A DNA stretch of 7,697 nucleotides from Anaerolineales bacterium (GCA_030608865.1 JAUWDI010000041.1:1-7697), one strand, 5' to 3'. Counted from the first letter of the stretch, positions 1 through 7,667 are shown. Notes: generated by a model from the letters alone, not told the origin. A program made the numbers and translations.

Positions 1-228
1 GTGCCGCTTCTCGGTCTCGTATTCCACATGCGCTATTGCTATTGTGATCCCCCGTTCTTTCTCCTCCGGCGCATTGTCGATCGAATCAAACGGCCGAAAG
101 TCAGCATCCCCACTAAACGATGCGTATTTCGTGATCGCCGCGGTTAACGTCGTCTTCCCATGGTCTATGTGCCCCATGGTTCCTACGTTCATGTGCGGCT
201 TCGTCCGCTCAAATTTCTCCTTGGCCAT
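1..228 (-). CDS. tuf: Elongation factor Tu, N-terminal 76 codons (cut by window edge)
   Basis: EF-Tu is the cytosolic GTPase that carries aminoacyl-tRNA to the ribosomal A site. Only residues 1-76 are present and the gene continues beyond the left edge. Visible are the family N-terminus ([12 protein letters not shown]), the P-loop G19-HIDHGKT with K25 and T26 for nucleotide and magnesium binding, and the switch I segment ending in RGITI (T62), followed by the HVEY strand. The DCPGH motif lies outside the window. M13 and M18 replace the usual V and I beside the P-loop, a mild variation. The ATG start is supported by alignment with the family and by an AAGGAG 11 bases upstream. It is the last visible gene of the rpsL-rpsG-fusA-tuf run, 53 bases after fusA, with no promoter of its own seen in the gap. 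The identification is essentially certain; whether a second tuf copy exists cannot be seen. Confidence 0.97.
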   Translation of the reverse strand, partial: MAKEKFERTKPHMNVGTMGHIDHGKTTLTAAITKYASFSGDADFRPFDSIDNAPEEKERGITIAIAHVEYETEKRH

Positions 229-266
229 GATCTTTCCCGCTCCTTATTAAAATAATGACTAGATCA
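228..266 (-). promoter_or_regulatory. fusA-tuf intercistronic RNA structure and tuf ribosome binding site
   Basis: On the minus strand an outer inverted repeat TGATCT/AGATCA (266-261 with 233-228) encloses a small AU hairpin, TTATT-TT-AATAA (255-244). The SD AAGGAG (245-240) overlaps the end of that inner hairpin and stands 11 bases before the tuf ATG. The outer arm includes the A of the start codon. No promoter-like hexamer pair at acceptable spacing was found here, so tuf is probably read from the upstream str promoter. The SD is well supported; the outer pairing is only an inference from complementarity. Confidence 0.5.
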
Positions 267-281
267 AATTCCTCAGGGTCC

Positions 282-2360
282 TCAGCGGACTCCTACTAAA
301 AGCCGATCGGTGACCTCTGCGGCCACCTTGGCGTAATGATCAAACTCCATTGTGAATACGCCCCTGCCCTGCGTGAGGGAACGTAAGATGGTTGCATAAC
401 CGAACATCTCGCCAAGTGGAATCATAGCCGTGATGGCTTGAACTCCACCGGGACGGAGCTCAATTCCCTCAATTTCGGCTCGTCGCGAGCCGAGATCTCC
501 GGTGATATCGCCCACATGTGCCTCTGGGATAACAATCTCGGACAGCATAACAGGTTCAAGCAGTACCGGATCGGCACGTTGAACCCCTTCCTTAAAAGCC
601 ATGGATCCTGCCATCTTGAAGGCCATGTCACTCGAATCCACTTCGTGAAAAGAGCCATCCAGAAGCGTCACCTTGACATCAATCAAAGGATATCCGGCGA
701 GGACGCCCCCCTCAGCTGCCTCGCGCACACCTTTCTCAACTGCTGGTATATATTCTCGGGGAATCACACCACCCCTGGTTTTATCTTCGAAAATAATATC
801 GGAACCCGGATCGGCCGGTTCTATCGCCAGAACAACATGGCCGAATTGTCCGCGTCCACCTGTTTGTTTTACATACCGATATTCAACCTCGGGCACTTCA
901 CGGCGGATAGATTCGCGATACGCTACCCGCGGGCGTCCGATTTTTGCTTGAACATTAAATTCGCGTTTCATGCGGTCGACGAGGACTTCGAGATGCAGCT
1001 CCCCCATGCCCCAAATCAAGGTCTGACCCGTATTCTCATCCGCACCTACGCGAAATGTTGGATCCTCTTCCGACAGTTTGTGCAGCGCTTCCGATAACCG
1101 ATCCTGGTCAGCAAGCGTCTTCGGTTCGATGGCGACAAAGATGACTGGATCTGGGAAAGTAATCGTCTCAAGCAAGATCTGGTTAGCAGCATCACATAAT
1201 GTATCGCCAGTAAACGTGTTCTTCATCCCTAGAACTGCGCCAATATCACCTGCAGCGACTTCTTCAATATCCTCCCGGCGGTCGGCGTACATCCTCAGCA
1301 GCCGGCCGACGCGTTCCTTTTTCCCGGCCGAGCTGTTATATACCGTCGACCCCTTCTTGATCTTCCCGGAGTACACACGGAAATAAGCCAGTCGTCCAAC
1401 ATAGGGATCCGTTACAATCTTGAAAACCAACGCGCTGAGTGGTTCTTCATCATCTGGTGGACGGGCGATTTCTTCCTCTGTCCCCGGCTTGACTCCCACA
1501 ACATCAGGGATATCCACTGGCGATGGAAGGAAATCCACAATCGCATCGAGCAGCGACTGGATACCTTTATTTTTCAATGCAGAGCCACAAAATACGGGGG
1601 TTACTTTGCTCTCGAGCACAGCCTGTCGTAGAGCGGTCTTAAGTTCATCCGTGCTGATTTCCTTACCTTCGATGAATTTATCTGTAAGCGATTCGCTGGT
1701 TTCAGCGATTCGCTCGATCATCGCCTGGCGGCGTGTCGCAACCTCTTCTTTAAGTTCATCAGGCACATCAGATATCTCTCGAGATGCGCCCAATTCGTCC
1801 GTCCAAAGGATGAGTGATTCTTCAATCAGATCGACCACACCCTTGAATTTCGCTTCCTCCCCAACCGGCATTTGCACGGCGATTGGGTTGGCCGCGAGGC
1901 GCTCGCGGATCATCTCGATCGTGCGTTCAAATGATGCTCCAACACGGTCCATTTTATTGACGAAACAAATCCGCGGCACACGGTATAAATCCGCCTGCCG
2001 CCAGACAGTCTCGGACTGCGGTTCGACTCCCTGGACAGCGTCGAATACTACGACGCCGCCGTCAAGCACGCGCAACGATCGCTGCACTTCCGCTGTGAAG
2101 TCGATATGCCCTGGGGTGTCGATAAGATTAATCACGTAATCCCGCCAATGGGCCGTTACAGCTGCGGAGACAATCGTGATACCCCGCTCGCGCTCCTGCT
2201 CCATCCAATCGGTTACAGTAGTCCCGTCATCAACCGAACCAAGACGATGCGTCCGACCGGTATAGAACAGGACCCGTTCGGTCATCGTCGTTTTTCCGGC
2301 ATCGATATGGGCGATGATGCCAATATTTCGGTAGCGTTCTAACGGAAATTCGCGTGTCAT
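282..2360 (-). CDS. fusA: Elongation factor G, translocation GTPase
   Basis: EF-G drives translocation of tRNA and mRNA after peptide bond formation and works with RRF in ribosome recycling. The 692 residues match the usual family length. Domain I has the P-loop AHIDAGKTT (17-25), switch I T62 in RGITI, DTPGH (81-85, with catalytic H85), NKMD (135-138) and GSA (259-261). Domain II follows from about 290, domain III has [14 protein letters not shown] (451-464), domain IV has [11 protein letters not shown] (498-508) and the tip H572 in GSFHEVDSS, and domain V completes the C-terminus. Switch I reads DGTTVTDWM where most EF-Gs have a TA-x-MDWM form; this looks like a lineage trait. The start follows the family N-terminus. 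There is no good SD at normal spacing, only AGGA 22 bases upstream in a hairpin loop. It lies 41 bases after rpsG and 53 before tuf. All key residues are intact, so it is expected to be functional. Confidence 0.98.
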   Translation of the reverse strand: MTREFPLERYRNIGIIAHIDAGKTTMTERVLFYTGRTHRLGSVDDGTTVTDWMEQERERGITIVSAAVTAHWRDYVINLIDTPGHIDFTAEVQRSLRVLDGGVVVFDAVQGVEPQSETVWRQADLYRVPRICFVNKMDRVGASFERTIEMIRERLAANPIAVQMPVGEEAKFKGVVDLIEESLILWTDELGASREISDVPDELKEEVATRRQAMIERIAETSESLTDKFIEGKEISTDELKTALRQAVLESKVTPVFCGSALKNKGIQSLLDAIVDFLPSPVDIPDVVGVKPGTEEEIARPPDDEEPLSALVFKIVTDPYVGRLAYFRVYSGKIKKGSTVYNSSAGKKERVGRLLRMYADRREDIEEVAAGDIGAVLGMKNTFTGDTLCDAANQILLETITFPDPVIFVAIEPKTLADQDRLSEALHKLSEEDPTFRVGADENTGQTLIWGMGELHLEVLVDRMKREFNVQAKIGRPRVAYRESIRREVPEVEYRYVKQTGGRGQFGHVVLAIEPADPGSDIIFEDKTRGGVIPREYIPAVEKGVREAAEGGVLAGYPLIDVKVTLLDGSFHEVDSSDMAFKMAGSMAFKEGVQRADPVLLEPVMLSEIVIPEAHVGDITGDLGSRRAEIEGIELRPGGVQAITAMIPLGEMFGYATILRSLTQGRGVFTMEFDHYAKVAAEVTDRLLVGVR

Positions 2361-2374
2361 AATCTACTGTGATC

Positions 2375-2394
2375 CAGGATCTTCCTAGATCTTG
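2375..2394 (-). promoter_or_regulatory. Hairpin in rpsG-fusA gap with SD-like loop
   Basis: On the minus strand CAAGATCT (2394-2387) can pair with AGATCCTG (2382-2375), 7 of 8 positions with one A-C mismatch, leaving a 4-base loop AGGA (2386-2383). AGGA is the only SD-like run in the 41-base gap but ends 22 bases before the fusA ATG, too far for ordinary initiation. The sequence between it and the ATG is not purine-rich. Translational coupling to rpsG, as known in other str operons, would explain a weak site. The function is inferred. Confidence 0.35.
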
Positions 2395-2401
2395 TCCTCA
2401 C

Positions 2402-2869
2402 TTACCAACGATAATGGGCAAAAGCACGATTTGCCTCTGCCATTCGGTGCGTGTCTTCGCGCTTCTTGATCGCCGCGCCGGTCTTATTCGCGGCGTCCAT
2501 CAATTCCCCAGCGAGCTTCTCAGCCATTGTTTTGCCGGGACGTGCTGTAGCTGCGGCAAGGATCCATCGCATCGCTAGCGCGGTGCGCCGGGAAGGTCTA
2601 ACTTCCACAGGGACCTGATAGGTTGCGCCGCCTACTCGACGAGGTTTTACTTCAAGCGTTGGAGTGGTGTTCTGAATGGCTTCCTCGAAAATCTCAAGTG
2701 CCGGACGTTTAGTGCGCTCTTCCATAAGATCAAGGGCATCATAGAGTATCCGTATGCTGATACTCTTCTTCCCCTTCTTCATTAACCGGTTGATCATCCC
2801 GGTAACAAGCGTGCTGTTGTATCGAACGTCAGGTTCAATTTTCCGCTTCTCTGGTTTCGAACGTCTCAT
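2402..2869 (-). CDS. rpsG: 30S ribosomal protein S7
   Basis: S7 is a primary 16S rRNA-binding protein that nucleates assembly of the 30S head and contributes to the E site and mRNA exit channel. The 155-residue product matches the usual bacterial length of about 156. Recognisable family segments are the N-terminus [19 protein letters not shown], the LMKKGKK helix region (about 29-35), [14 protein letters not shown] in the middle and the C-terminal [19 protein letters not shown]. The ATG at 2869 gives the canonical N-terminus; it is preceded by a modest AGGGAAAG purine run. The gene sits 71 bases after rpsL and 41 before fusA, the standard str-operon position. In E. coli S7 represses its own operon by binding the rpsL-rpsG intercistronic RNA, and a bulged hairpin occupies the same place here. 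Nothing suggests damage. Confidence 0.98.
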   Translation of the reverse strand: MRRSKPEKRKIEPDVRYNSTLVTGMINRLMKKGKKSISIRILYDALDLMEERTKRPALEIFEEAIQNTTPTLEVKPRRVGGATYQVPVEVRPSRRTALAMRWILAAATARPGKTMAEKLAGELMDAANKTGAAIKKREDTHRMAEANRAFAHYRW

Positions 2870-2892
2870 CGCTTTCCCTGTGCGCTTTCTTT

Positions 2893-2919
2893 GATTATGG
2901 AATCGGCCGTCGAATAATC
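2893..2919 (-). promoter_or_regulatory. Bulged hairpin in rpsL-rpsG gap, candidate S7 operator
   Basis: On the minus strand GATTAT (2919-2914) pairs perfectly with ATAATC (2898-2893). Directly inside, TCG (2913-2911) pairs with CGA (2905-2903), leaving a 4-base bulge TTCC (2902-2899) on one side and a 5-base loop. The result is a 9-bp stem interrupted by an asymmetric bulge, in the gap where E. coli S7 binds to repress translation. The pairing is seen in the sequence; the operator role is inferred from position only. Confidence 0.4.
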
Positions 2920-2940
2920 TATGACCAATCTGCTAAGAGC

Positions 2941-3360
2941 TTATTCGCTCGGTTTCTTCCCACCGTACTTCGAACGGCCCCGCCTGCGATCCTCAACACC
3001 AACACTGTCAAGAGTGCCGCGTATAATGTGATACCGCACACCTGGCAGATCTTTCACCCTACCTCCGCGCACGAGTACAACGGAGTGTTCCTGAAGTGAA
3101 TGACCTTCGCCGGGGATATAAGCGGATACCTCAATGCCATTCGTGAGACGCACCCTTGCCACCTTCCGCAATGCGGAGTTGGGTTTTTTCGGAGTTTGTG
3201 TTTTTACCTGCGTACAAACACCGCGTTTCTGTGGTGCGCCCTTCGGAAGCATAATGCGCCGCTGCTTCGTCGAATTATAGATGTACTGCAGCGCCGGCGA
3301 CTTGCTCTTCGAACGCTTCTCTTTACGTCCTTTGCGAACCAATTGATTTATCGTAGGCAC
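2941..3360 (-). CDS. rpsL: 30S ribosomal protein S12, long form
   Basis: S12 sits at the 30S decoding centre and controls fidelity. The product has 139 residues, against 124 in E. coli. The extra length is a block of about 15 residues at 26-40 ([16 protein letters not shown]) between PALQ and APQKRGVC, a form known in Bacillus and, as I recall, in Chloroflexota. The decoding loop [11 protein letters not shown] has K58 (E. coli K43 of the precursor), and [11 protein letters not shown] has K103 (K88) and D104, the RimO methylthiolation site in other bacteria. No classic streptomycin-resistance substitution is seen at these positions. The start is GTG (3360-3358), chosen because it gives the universal [12 protein letters not shown]-terminus and lies 6 bases after a GGAGG. 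It is the first gene of the str operon, downstream of its own promoter and a structured leader. Confidence 0.98.
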   Translation of the reverse strand: MPTINQLVRKGRKEKRSKSKSPALQYIYNSTKQRRIMLPKGAPQKRGVCTQVKTQTPKKPNSALRKVARVRLTNGIEVSAYIPGEGHSLQEHSVVLVRGGRVKDLPGVRYHIIRGTLDSVGVEDRRRGRSKYGGKKPSE

Positions 3361-3375
3361 AGTCTGCCTCCAGAC
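3361..3375 (-). promoter_or_regulatory. rpsL ribosome binding site inside a hairpin loop
   Basis: On the minus strand GTCTG (3375-3371) and CAGAC (3366-3362) form a perfect 5-bp stem whose 4-base loop is GAGG (3370-3367). With the adjoining stem G this makes the SD GGAGG, 6 bases before the GTG start. The SD is therefore displayed on, or masked by, a small hairpin abutting the start codon. SD confidence is high; the hairpin is a prediction from complementarity. Confidence 0.65.
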
Positions 3376-3380
3376 AATGA

Positions 3381-3492
3381 CGGGGCTAGATGCCCCAGCT
3401 CACAAGCCAGTAAGGGAGGCCATCGGACGTGCGCGATGGCCTCGCCTGATAACTCCTGTATTCAATTCAGGCAGCTTCAAACCATCTGCCTG
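3381..3492 (-). promoter_or_regulatory. rpsL 5' leader with three tandem hairpins
   Basis: Downstream of the str promoter the minus-strand leader holds three hairpins before the RBS hairpin. The first is CAGGCAG/CTGCCTG (3492-3486 with 3474-3468), 7 bp with an 11-base loop. The second is GAGGCCATCG/CGATGGCCTC (3443-3434 with 3425-3416), a perfect 10 bp with an 8-base loop. The third is GGGGC/GCCCC (3396-3392 with 3386-3382), plus one possible U-G closing pair and a 5-base loop. None is followed by a run of T on the minus strand, so they do not look like intrinsic terminators. A cis-acting translational or assembly-feedback element is plausible, but no described leader family was recognised. 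Confidence 0.6.
3429..3461 (-). repeat. Partial copy of the rpoB initiation region (partner 7473-7505)
   Basis: Minus-strand 3461-3429 aligns without gaps to minus-strand 7505-7473, the rpoB SD and start region, with 24 of 33 positions identical. The first 12 bases, ATACAGGAGTTA, are identical and include the rpoB SD AGGAG. At the position of the rpoB ATG this copy has AGG, so it cannot start translation there. It may be a degenerate duplication, a shared binding site or chance similarity seeded by an SD-like word. Confidence 0.4.
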
Positions 3493-3514
3493 TGTCTAAA
3501 ATCAATGACCAAGA

Positions 3515-3543
3515 ATTTTACCATGCGCCCAAATGAGCGTCAA
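3515..3543 (-). promoter_or_regulatory. Housekeeping-sigma promoter of the str operon (extended -10)
   Basis: On the minus strand TTGACG (3543-3538) is separated by exactly 17 bases from TAAAAT (3520-3515), each hexamer matching 5 of 6 consensus positions. TGG directly before the -10 gives the TGn extended -10 element. The start point would fall near 3508, leaving a leader of about 150 bases before rpsL. The -35 begins 34 bases after the rpoB stop codon. This is the best promoter match in the window. Confidence 0.8.
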
Positions 3544-3560
3544 GGAATGAGACTAAGCGT

Positions 3561-3592
3561 AACCCCAGTTATTATCGCTAGAATTTGGGGTT
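3561..3592 (-). repeat. Inverted repeat spanning the rpoB stop codon
   Basis: On the minus strand AACCCC (3592-3587, inside the last codons of rpoB) and GGGGTT (3566-3561) are perfectly complementary, with a 20-base loop containing the TAG stop. No T-run follows, so it is not a typical intrinsic terminator. It could shield the mRNA 3' end or be coincidental. Confidence 0.35.
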
Positions 3593-6500
3593 CATATCCA
3601 GCAACCCAAGACCCAGTCGGGGTGGTCGCGAACGCTCATCCTCTTTACCAAAACGGATCATCTCACCTTCGTCCGTGATTGCCTCCACAGAGAGCCCAAG
3701 GCTTTGTAGTTCTTTTACCAGGACACGGAAAGAAGCAGGGATCCCGGGTTCGTTTACATGCTCGCCCTTGACGATGGCTTCATAGGTCTTCACCCGACCC
3801 TGGACATCATCAGATTTGATCGTCAGCATCTCCTGGAGCGTATGCGCTGCGCCGTAGGCCTCGAGTGCCCAGACTTCCATTTCCCCGAAGCGCTGCCCAC
3901 CAAATTGTGCCTTTCCACCCAGAGGTTGCTGTGTGACCAGAGAGTAGGGTCCTGTAGACCGAGCGTGAACTTTATCCTCCACCAAGTGGTGGAGCTTCAT
4001 CATGAGAACCTTCCCCACCGTAACTGGTTGGTCATAAGCGATTCCTGTTTTGCCATCATGGAGTATCTGCTTGCCCAGGATGGGCACAGGATCGCCTGTT
4101 TCTAGCATCAGTTCATCTGCGAAAGTCCGCAGAGATTCCATACTCTTGATATTTCCCGTTTTCCGATCGAGCGATTCAGCCCAGAGGCGCAGGCATGCTT
4201 CAATCGCCAACTGATCATAGGCGGAATGCTTTCTGGCTGGGATATCACTATCCTCAAACACTAACAAATCATCTGGGTTGTAGCCGTTATCTCGCAGCCA
4301 TTCGCGCAGTGCTGCTCGACGGGCGTAACGGATGTCGGTTGCCAGTAGGTCCAGTTCGTACCCCTTACCTCCAAGCCAATTCTCGAGGTATAAGCGCCTT
4401 ACTTCATCGTCGTCCACAAACGCATCTTCCTCGTAATTGCCTGTTTCTTTCACCCACTCCCAGCCGCTATCTGCAATTACCTGCCAGGCGTGGTCCATCA
4501 TCCACGCACGAGCTAATTCCGCCTCGATCTCCTCCTCATTCGCACCATCGAATGCAGGCGTTACTGCTCGGAAATCCAGACGATCGGCTGCCCAGCCAAG
4601 GTGCGCCTCAAGAATCTGACCGATATTCATCCGCCCCGGTACGCCAAGGGGATTCAGAATCAGATCAACAGGTGTACCATCACTTAGATAAGGCATGTCG
4701 GCTACGGGAACCACTTTAGAGATGACTCCCTTGTTGCCATGCCGGCCCGCCATCTTGTCGCCCTCTGTTGCCTTACGTTTTTGGGCGACAGAGACACGCA
4801 CCATTTTTTCAACACCGGCCGGAAGATCTCGGTGTTCTTCTCGCGTGAACACCTTCACATCAACAACTTTTCCCCTCTCACCGTGAGGGATGCGCAAAGA
4901 AGTATCCTTCACCTCGCGCGCCTTCTCACCAAAAATGGCCCTAAGGAGTTTCTCCTCCGGCGTCAGTTCCTTCTCACCTTTGGGAGTGATCTTGCCAACA
5001 AGGATGTCGTTCGGTCCCACTTCGGCTCCAACACGGATGATGCCGTCGTCATTAAGATCGCGGAGAGCGTCATCGCCCACATTGGGGATATCGTAGGTTA
5101 TCTCTTCAGGTCCCAGTTTGGTATCTCTCGCTTCCACCTCATGTTTTTCAATATGGACAGAAGTGTAAAGGTCCTCTTGAACAAGCCGTTCAGAGATCAG
5201 GATCGCATCCTCAAAGTCCCCGCCCTCCCAGGACATGAATGCGGTCAAGACATTTTGACCCAGGGCGAGTTCGCCATTCGCGGTAGAGGAGGAGTCTGCT
5301 ATAGCATCCCCCTTCACCACTCGCTGACCTTTAACTATGGCGGGACGCTGATCGATGCATGTGCTCTGATTCGAGCGGTTGTATTTACGAAGTTTGTATG
5401 TCGACCGGTTACGGCCTGAGCGGATGACAACCTGATTCCCGGTTACCGACTCGACCTCTCCATCCACTTCGGTCACGATGACCTGACCCGAATCTATCGC
5501 CGCGTAGCGTTCCATCCCCGTCGAAACCAGAGGCGTCTCGGGCCGAATGAGCGGAACAGCCTGAGTCATCATGTTCGAACCCATGAGCGCTCGGTTCGCA
5601 TCATCATGCTCGAGGAAAGGGATGAGAGCCGCGCTCACACCAACGATTTGTCGGGGGGCGACATCCATATAATCGATATTAGCAGGAGTGAAGAATTGGA
5701 AATCACCGTGCGTCCGGCAGGAGACTCGGGGTCTAACGAATTCGAAGGATGCATTCAGAGGTGCATTTGCCTGTGCTATGACGAATTCATCCTCATCATA
5801 CGCCGAGAGGTAATCAATATCCTCGGAGACAAACGGCATAATCGGAATCAAGCCATCAAATTTTTCCAGTTTCTTGGCAATACTCTCGGTGATCTTTTCG
5901 CCATCTGTTACAACCGGTTTTCTTCCCCGCGGCAATGTCAAATCGCCTCGAGCTTTGCGGCCAACCAGGCGTGAGTCCGCCGCTTTGAGCTCAGACAAAA
6001 CCTTGCGATAGGGGGTCTCAATGAATCCATAGCTGTTGACGCGGGCGTAGGATGCCAAACGCCCGATGAGGCCGATATTCGGGCCTTCCGGCGTTTCAAT
6101 TGGACATATGCGGCCATAGTGAGAATGGTGAACATCGCGCACATCGAAACCCGCTCGCTCACGACGCAAACCACCGGGGCCAAGCGCAGAAAGCGTTCGT
6201 TTATGGCGCAGCTCTGCCAACGGGTTTGTCTGATCCATAAATTGGGAAAGCTGGCTCGATCCAAAGAACTCGCGTATCGCGGCGACAACAGGTCTAATGT
6301 TTATAAGTGAGATTGGCGAGATATTGTCTTGATCGCGAATCGACATCCGTTCCAGGATGACCCGCTCCATTCGGCGCAGGCCTACACGCAGTTTGCCCTG
6401 TATGAGTTCACCAACAGTTTTCACCCGGCGATTGCCGAGGTGATCAATATCATCCGGTTGTTTCACCCCGTTATTAATGAGGATGAGACGCTCGATGAGA

Positions 6501-7486
6501 CGCACCATGTCCCAGGTCGTCACTCGACGATGCTCAAGGGGCACGATTTTATCAAGATCTAATTTCTGATTTAATTTGTATCGCCCCACACGCTCCAGGT
6601 CATAACGGCGCTGGTCGAAGAGCTGCTCCATCATGTACTCGCGGGCATTGTCCAGCGTGGCCGGATCGCCTGGGCGCATTCTGCGGTAAAACTCAATTAG
6701 GGCTTCTTCCGCTATAGTACGGTTATTCGTAAGTTCCCAGGTGGGTTCCTGTCGAATCGTCGTTGCGATATAAGGATGATCCGGGTTGTTGTCGGCATCG
6801 GCGAAAAGCTCAAGCAATTCCTCGTCTGATCCATCCGAGAGCGGTGATGAGCCAAGGCCATCATCAATCGCAGCTAACGCTCGCAGCAAGATGGTTACGG
6901 GTACGGTGCGCTTGCGGTTGAATTTCAATGTTAAATAATCACTCTTCCGAGTCTCGAATTCCATCCAGGCGCCGCGATCTGGAATGAGCTTTGCGGCAGC
7001 TAAACGACGGCCCGACGTTCGATCCTCTGGTGCCTCGAAATAAACGCCAGGCGAGCGAATGAGTTGAGATACAACAACACGCTCCGTGCCGTTAATAATA
7101 AACGTGCCTTTCTCGGTCATGAGTGGAAAATCGCCCAAGAAGATATCTTGTTTGATGGGTTCAGGAACTTCGGATCCCGCCAAGAGGACAGAAACGTACA
7201 TCGGCGCGGCGTACGTCAGATCGCGCTCAACACATTCCTCGATTCCGTGCTTGGGGTCTTCAAACCAATACTTAAGCTTGAACTCTTTTGCCTCCGGTGT
7301 GTTCCCCGGAAAAAAGAGCTTCATCCCGCTGTTGTATGAGACGATGGGAGAGATCTCATTAAAAAGCTCAGAAAGTCCTGTTTTCTCAAGCCATTTAAAT
7401 GATTCCAGTTGGACGTCAATGAGGTTTGGTAAGCTATAAACCTCAGGTATTCGGGAATACCATTTTTGATCTCTGGTCGATGCCAT
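3578..7486 (-). CDS. rpoB: DNA-directed RNA polymerase subunit beta
   Basis: The beta subunit forms one side of the RNA polymerase cleft and contributes active-site residues. All 1302 residues are present, from the family start ([20 protein letters not shown]) to the typical C-terminus [31 protein letters not shown] (132-150) and [11 protein letters not shown] through [12 protein letters not shown] form the rifampicin pocket, with H428 and S433 matching E. coli H526 and S531. [11 protein letters not shown] carries the E759/D760 pair, [12 protein letters not shown] carries active-site lysines K911 and K919, and the C-terminal clamp has [30 protein letters not shown]. Two oddities: T431 stands where E. 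coli has R529, and about 140 extra residues (995-1137) lie between [16 protein letters not shown] and the DGKTG segment. The ATG has AGGAG 10 bases upstream. rpoC does not follow; rpsL does, after 217 bases. The gene appears intact. Confidence 0.99.
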   Translation of the reverse strand: MASTRDQKWYSRIPEVYSLPNLIDVQLESFKWLEKTGLSELFNEISPIVSYNSGMKLFFPGNTPEAKEFKLKYWFEDPKHGIEECVERDLTYAAPMYVSVLLAGSEVPEPIKQDIFLGDFPLMTEKGTFIINGTERVVVSQLIRSPGVYFEAPEDRTSGRRLAAAKLIPDRGAWMEFETRKSDYLTLKFNRKRTVPVTILLRALAAIDDGLGSSPLSDGSDEELLELFADADNNPDHPYIATTIRQEPTWELTNNRTIAEEALIEFYRRMRPGDPATLDNAREYMMEQLFDQRRYDLERVGRYKLNQKLDLDKIVPLEHRRVTTWDMVRLIERLILINNGVKQPDDIDHLGNRRVKTVGELIQGKLRVGLRRMERVILERMSIRDQDNISPISLINIRPVVAAIREFFGSSQLSQFMDQTNPLAELRHKRTLSALGPGGLRRERAGFDVRDVHHSHYGRICPIETPEGPNIGLIGRLASYARVNSYGFIETPYRKVLSELKAADSRLVGRKARGDLTLPRGRKPVVTDGEKITESIAKKLEKFDGLIPIMPFVSEDIDYLSAYDEDEFVIAQANAPLNASFEFVRPRVSCRTHGDFQFFTPANIDYMDVAPRQIVGVSAALIPFLEHDDANRALMGSNMMTQAVPLIRPETPLVSTGMERYAAIDSGQVIVTEVDGEVESVTGNQVVIRSGRNRSTYKLRKYNRSNQSTCIDQRPAIVKGQRVVKGDAIADSSSTANGELALGQNVLTAFMSWEGGDFEDAILISERLVQEDLYTSVHIEKHEVEARDTKLGPEEITYDIPNVGDDALRDLNDDGIIRVGAEVGPNDILVGKITPKGEKELTPEEKLLRAIFGEKAREVKDTSLRIPHGERGKVVDVKVFTREEHRDLPAGVEKMVRVSVAQKRKATEGDKMAGRHGNKGVISKVVPVADMPYLSDGTPVDLILNPLGVPGRMNIGQILEAHLGWAADRLDFRAVTPAFDGANEEEIEAELARAWMMDHAWQVIADSGWEWVKETGNYEEDAFVDDDEVRRLYLENWLGGKGYELDLLATDIRYARRAALREWLRDNGYNPDDLLVFEDSDIPARKHSAYDQLAIEACLRLWAESLDRKTGNIKSMESLRTFADELMLETGDPVPILGKQILHDGKTGIAYDQPVTVGKVLMMKLHHLVEDKVHARSTGPYSLVTQQPLGGKAQFGGQRFGEMEVWALEAYGAAHTLQEMLTIKSDDVQGRVKTYEAIVKGEHVNEPGIPASFRVLVKELQSLGLSVEAITDEGEMIRFGKEDERSRPPRLGLGLLDMNPKF
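4082..4504 (-). other. Trp-rich insertion within RpoB (about residues 995-1135)
   Basis: In B. subtilis beta the stretch from FDGA to YDGRTGE spans roughly 28 residues; here FDGA (979-982) and HDGKTG (1143-1148) are about 160 apart. The extra segment has seven tryptophans (995, 1001, 1009, 1011, 1037, 1063, 1102), acidic runs such as DDDEVRR and FEDSD, and helical-looking stretches. It keeps the reading frame and codon style of the gene, so it looks like a lineage-specific insertion domain and not a frameshift or intein. The fold is not recognised. Confidence 0.75.
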
Positions 7487-7496
7487 ACCCTACTAA

Positions 7497-7501
7497 CTCC
7501 T
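7497..7501 (-). promoter_or_regulatory. rpoB ribosome binding site
   Basis: AGGAG on the minus strand ends 10 bases before the ATG at 7486. It supports the chosen start, which also gives the expected RpoB N-terminus. Confidence 0.8.
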
Positions 7502-7571
7502 GTATGCTGTTATTGCGCGATCTTATCTCGACGACTAACATGCAAGGGATTTCTGTACCAAGCAGGAAACG

Positions 7572-7629
7572 GCTGATCGGCAAGACCAGCTCCAAAAGTA
7601 CTTCTTTCTTCACTTAGCACAGCTAAACG
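7572..7629 (-). promoter_or_regulatory. rpoB 5' leader with two hairpins
   Basis: On the minus strand CGTTTAGC (7629-7622) and GCTAAGTG (7618-7611) pair as 8 bp including two G-U pairs, with a 3-base loop. GCTGGTC (7590-7584) and GATCAGC (7578-7572) pair as 7 bp including one G-U, with a 5-base loop TTGCC. Neither is followed by a T-run. The rest of 7487-7571 shows only the SD. No tRNA or known leader motif was recognised, and the function is unknown. Confidence 0.45.
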
Positions 7630-7667
7630 CCCTTTGGAAAACCTCAAGAATTTGACTGCAACCTATT

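Noticed and set aside
270..285. Tandem CTGAGGA words 9 bases apart at the fusA stop codon (minus strand)
   Set aside because: Two 7-base copies partly within coding sequence are not enough to support a repeat element.
438..2139. Long plus-strand open frames (about 219 and 239 codons) opposite fusA
   Set aside because: They lie entirely antisense to a highly conserved EF-G, show no recognisable domains and are explained by codon bias of the real gene.
3400..3423. Mini-ORF MASLTGL on the minus strand in the rpsL leader, a possible leader peptide
   Set aside because: No SD at a usable distance, its ATG is buried in the 10-bp hairpin, and no codon run suggests attenuation.
3416..3443. 10-bp hairpin as an intrinsic terminator of rpoB
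   Set aside because: No T-run follows the stem on either strand, and it lies downstream of the str promoter, so termination there would silence the operon unless conditional.
3100..3678. 192-codon plus-strand open frame spanning rpsL, its leader and the rpoB end
   Set aside because: Antisense to rpsL, and its central part is built of the promoter and hairpin sequences; no domain is recognisable.
4739..5419. 226-codon plus-strand open frame opposite rpoB
   Set aside because: Antisense to the conserved beta core (flap and active-site regions), with no recognisable protein features.
7445..7615. Minus-strand GTG-initiated open frame of about 56 codons in the rpoB leader, overlapping the rpoB start out of frame
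   Set aside because: No SD, no recognisable motif, and it overlaps a conserved gene; open frames of this length are expected by chance.
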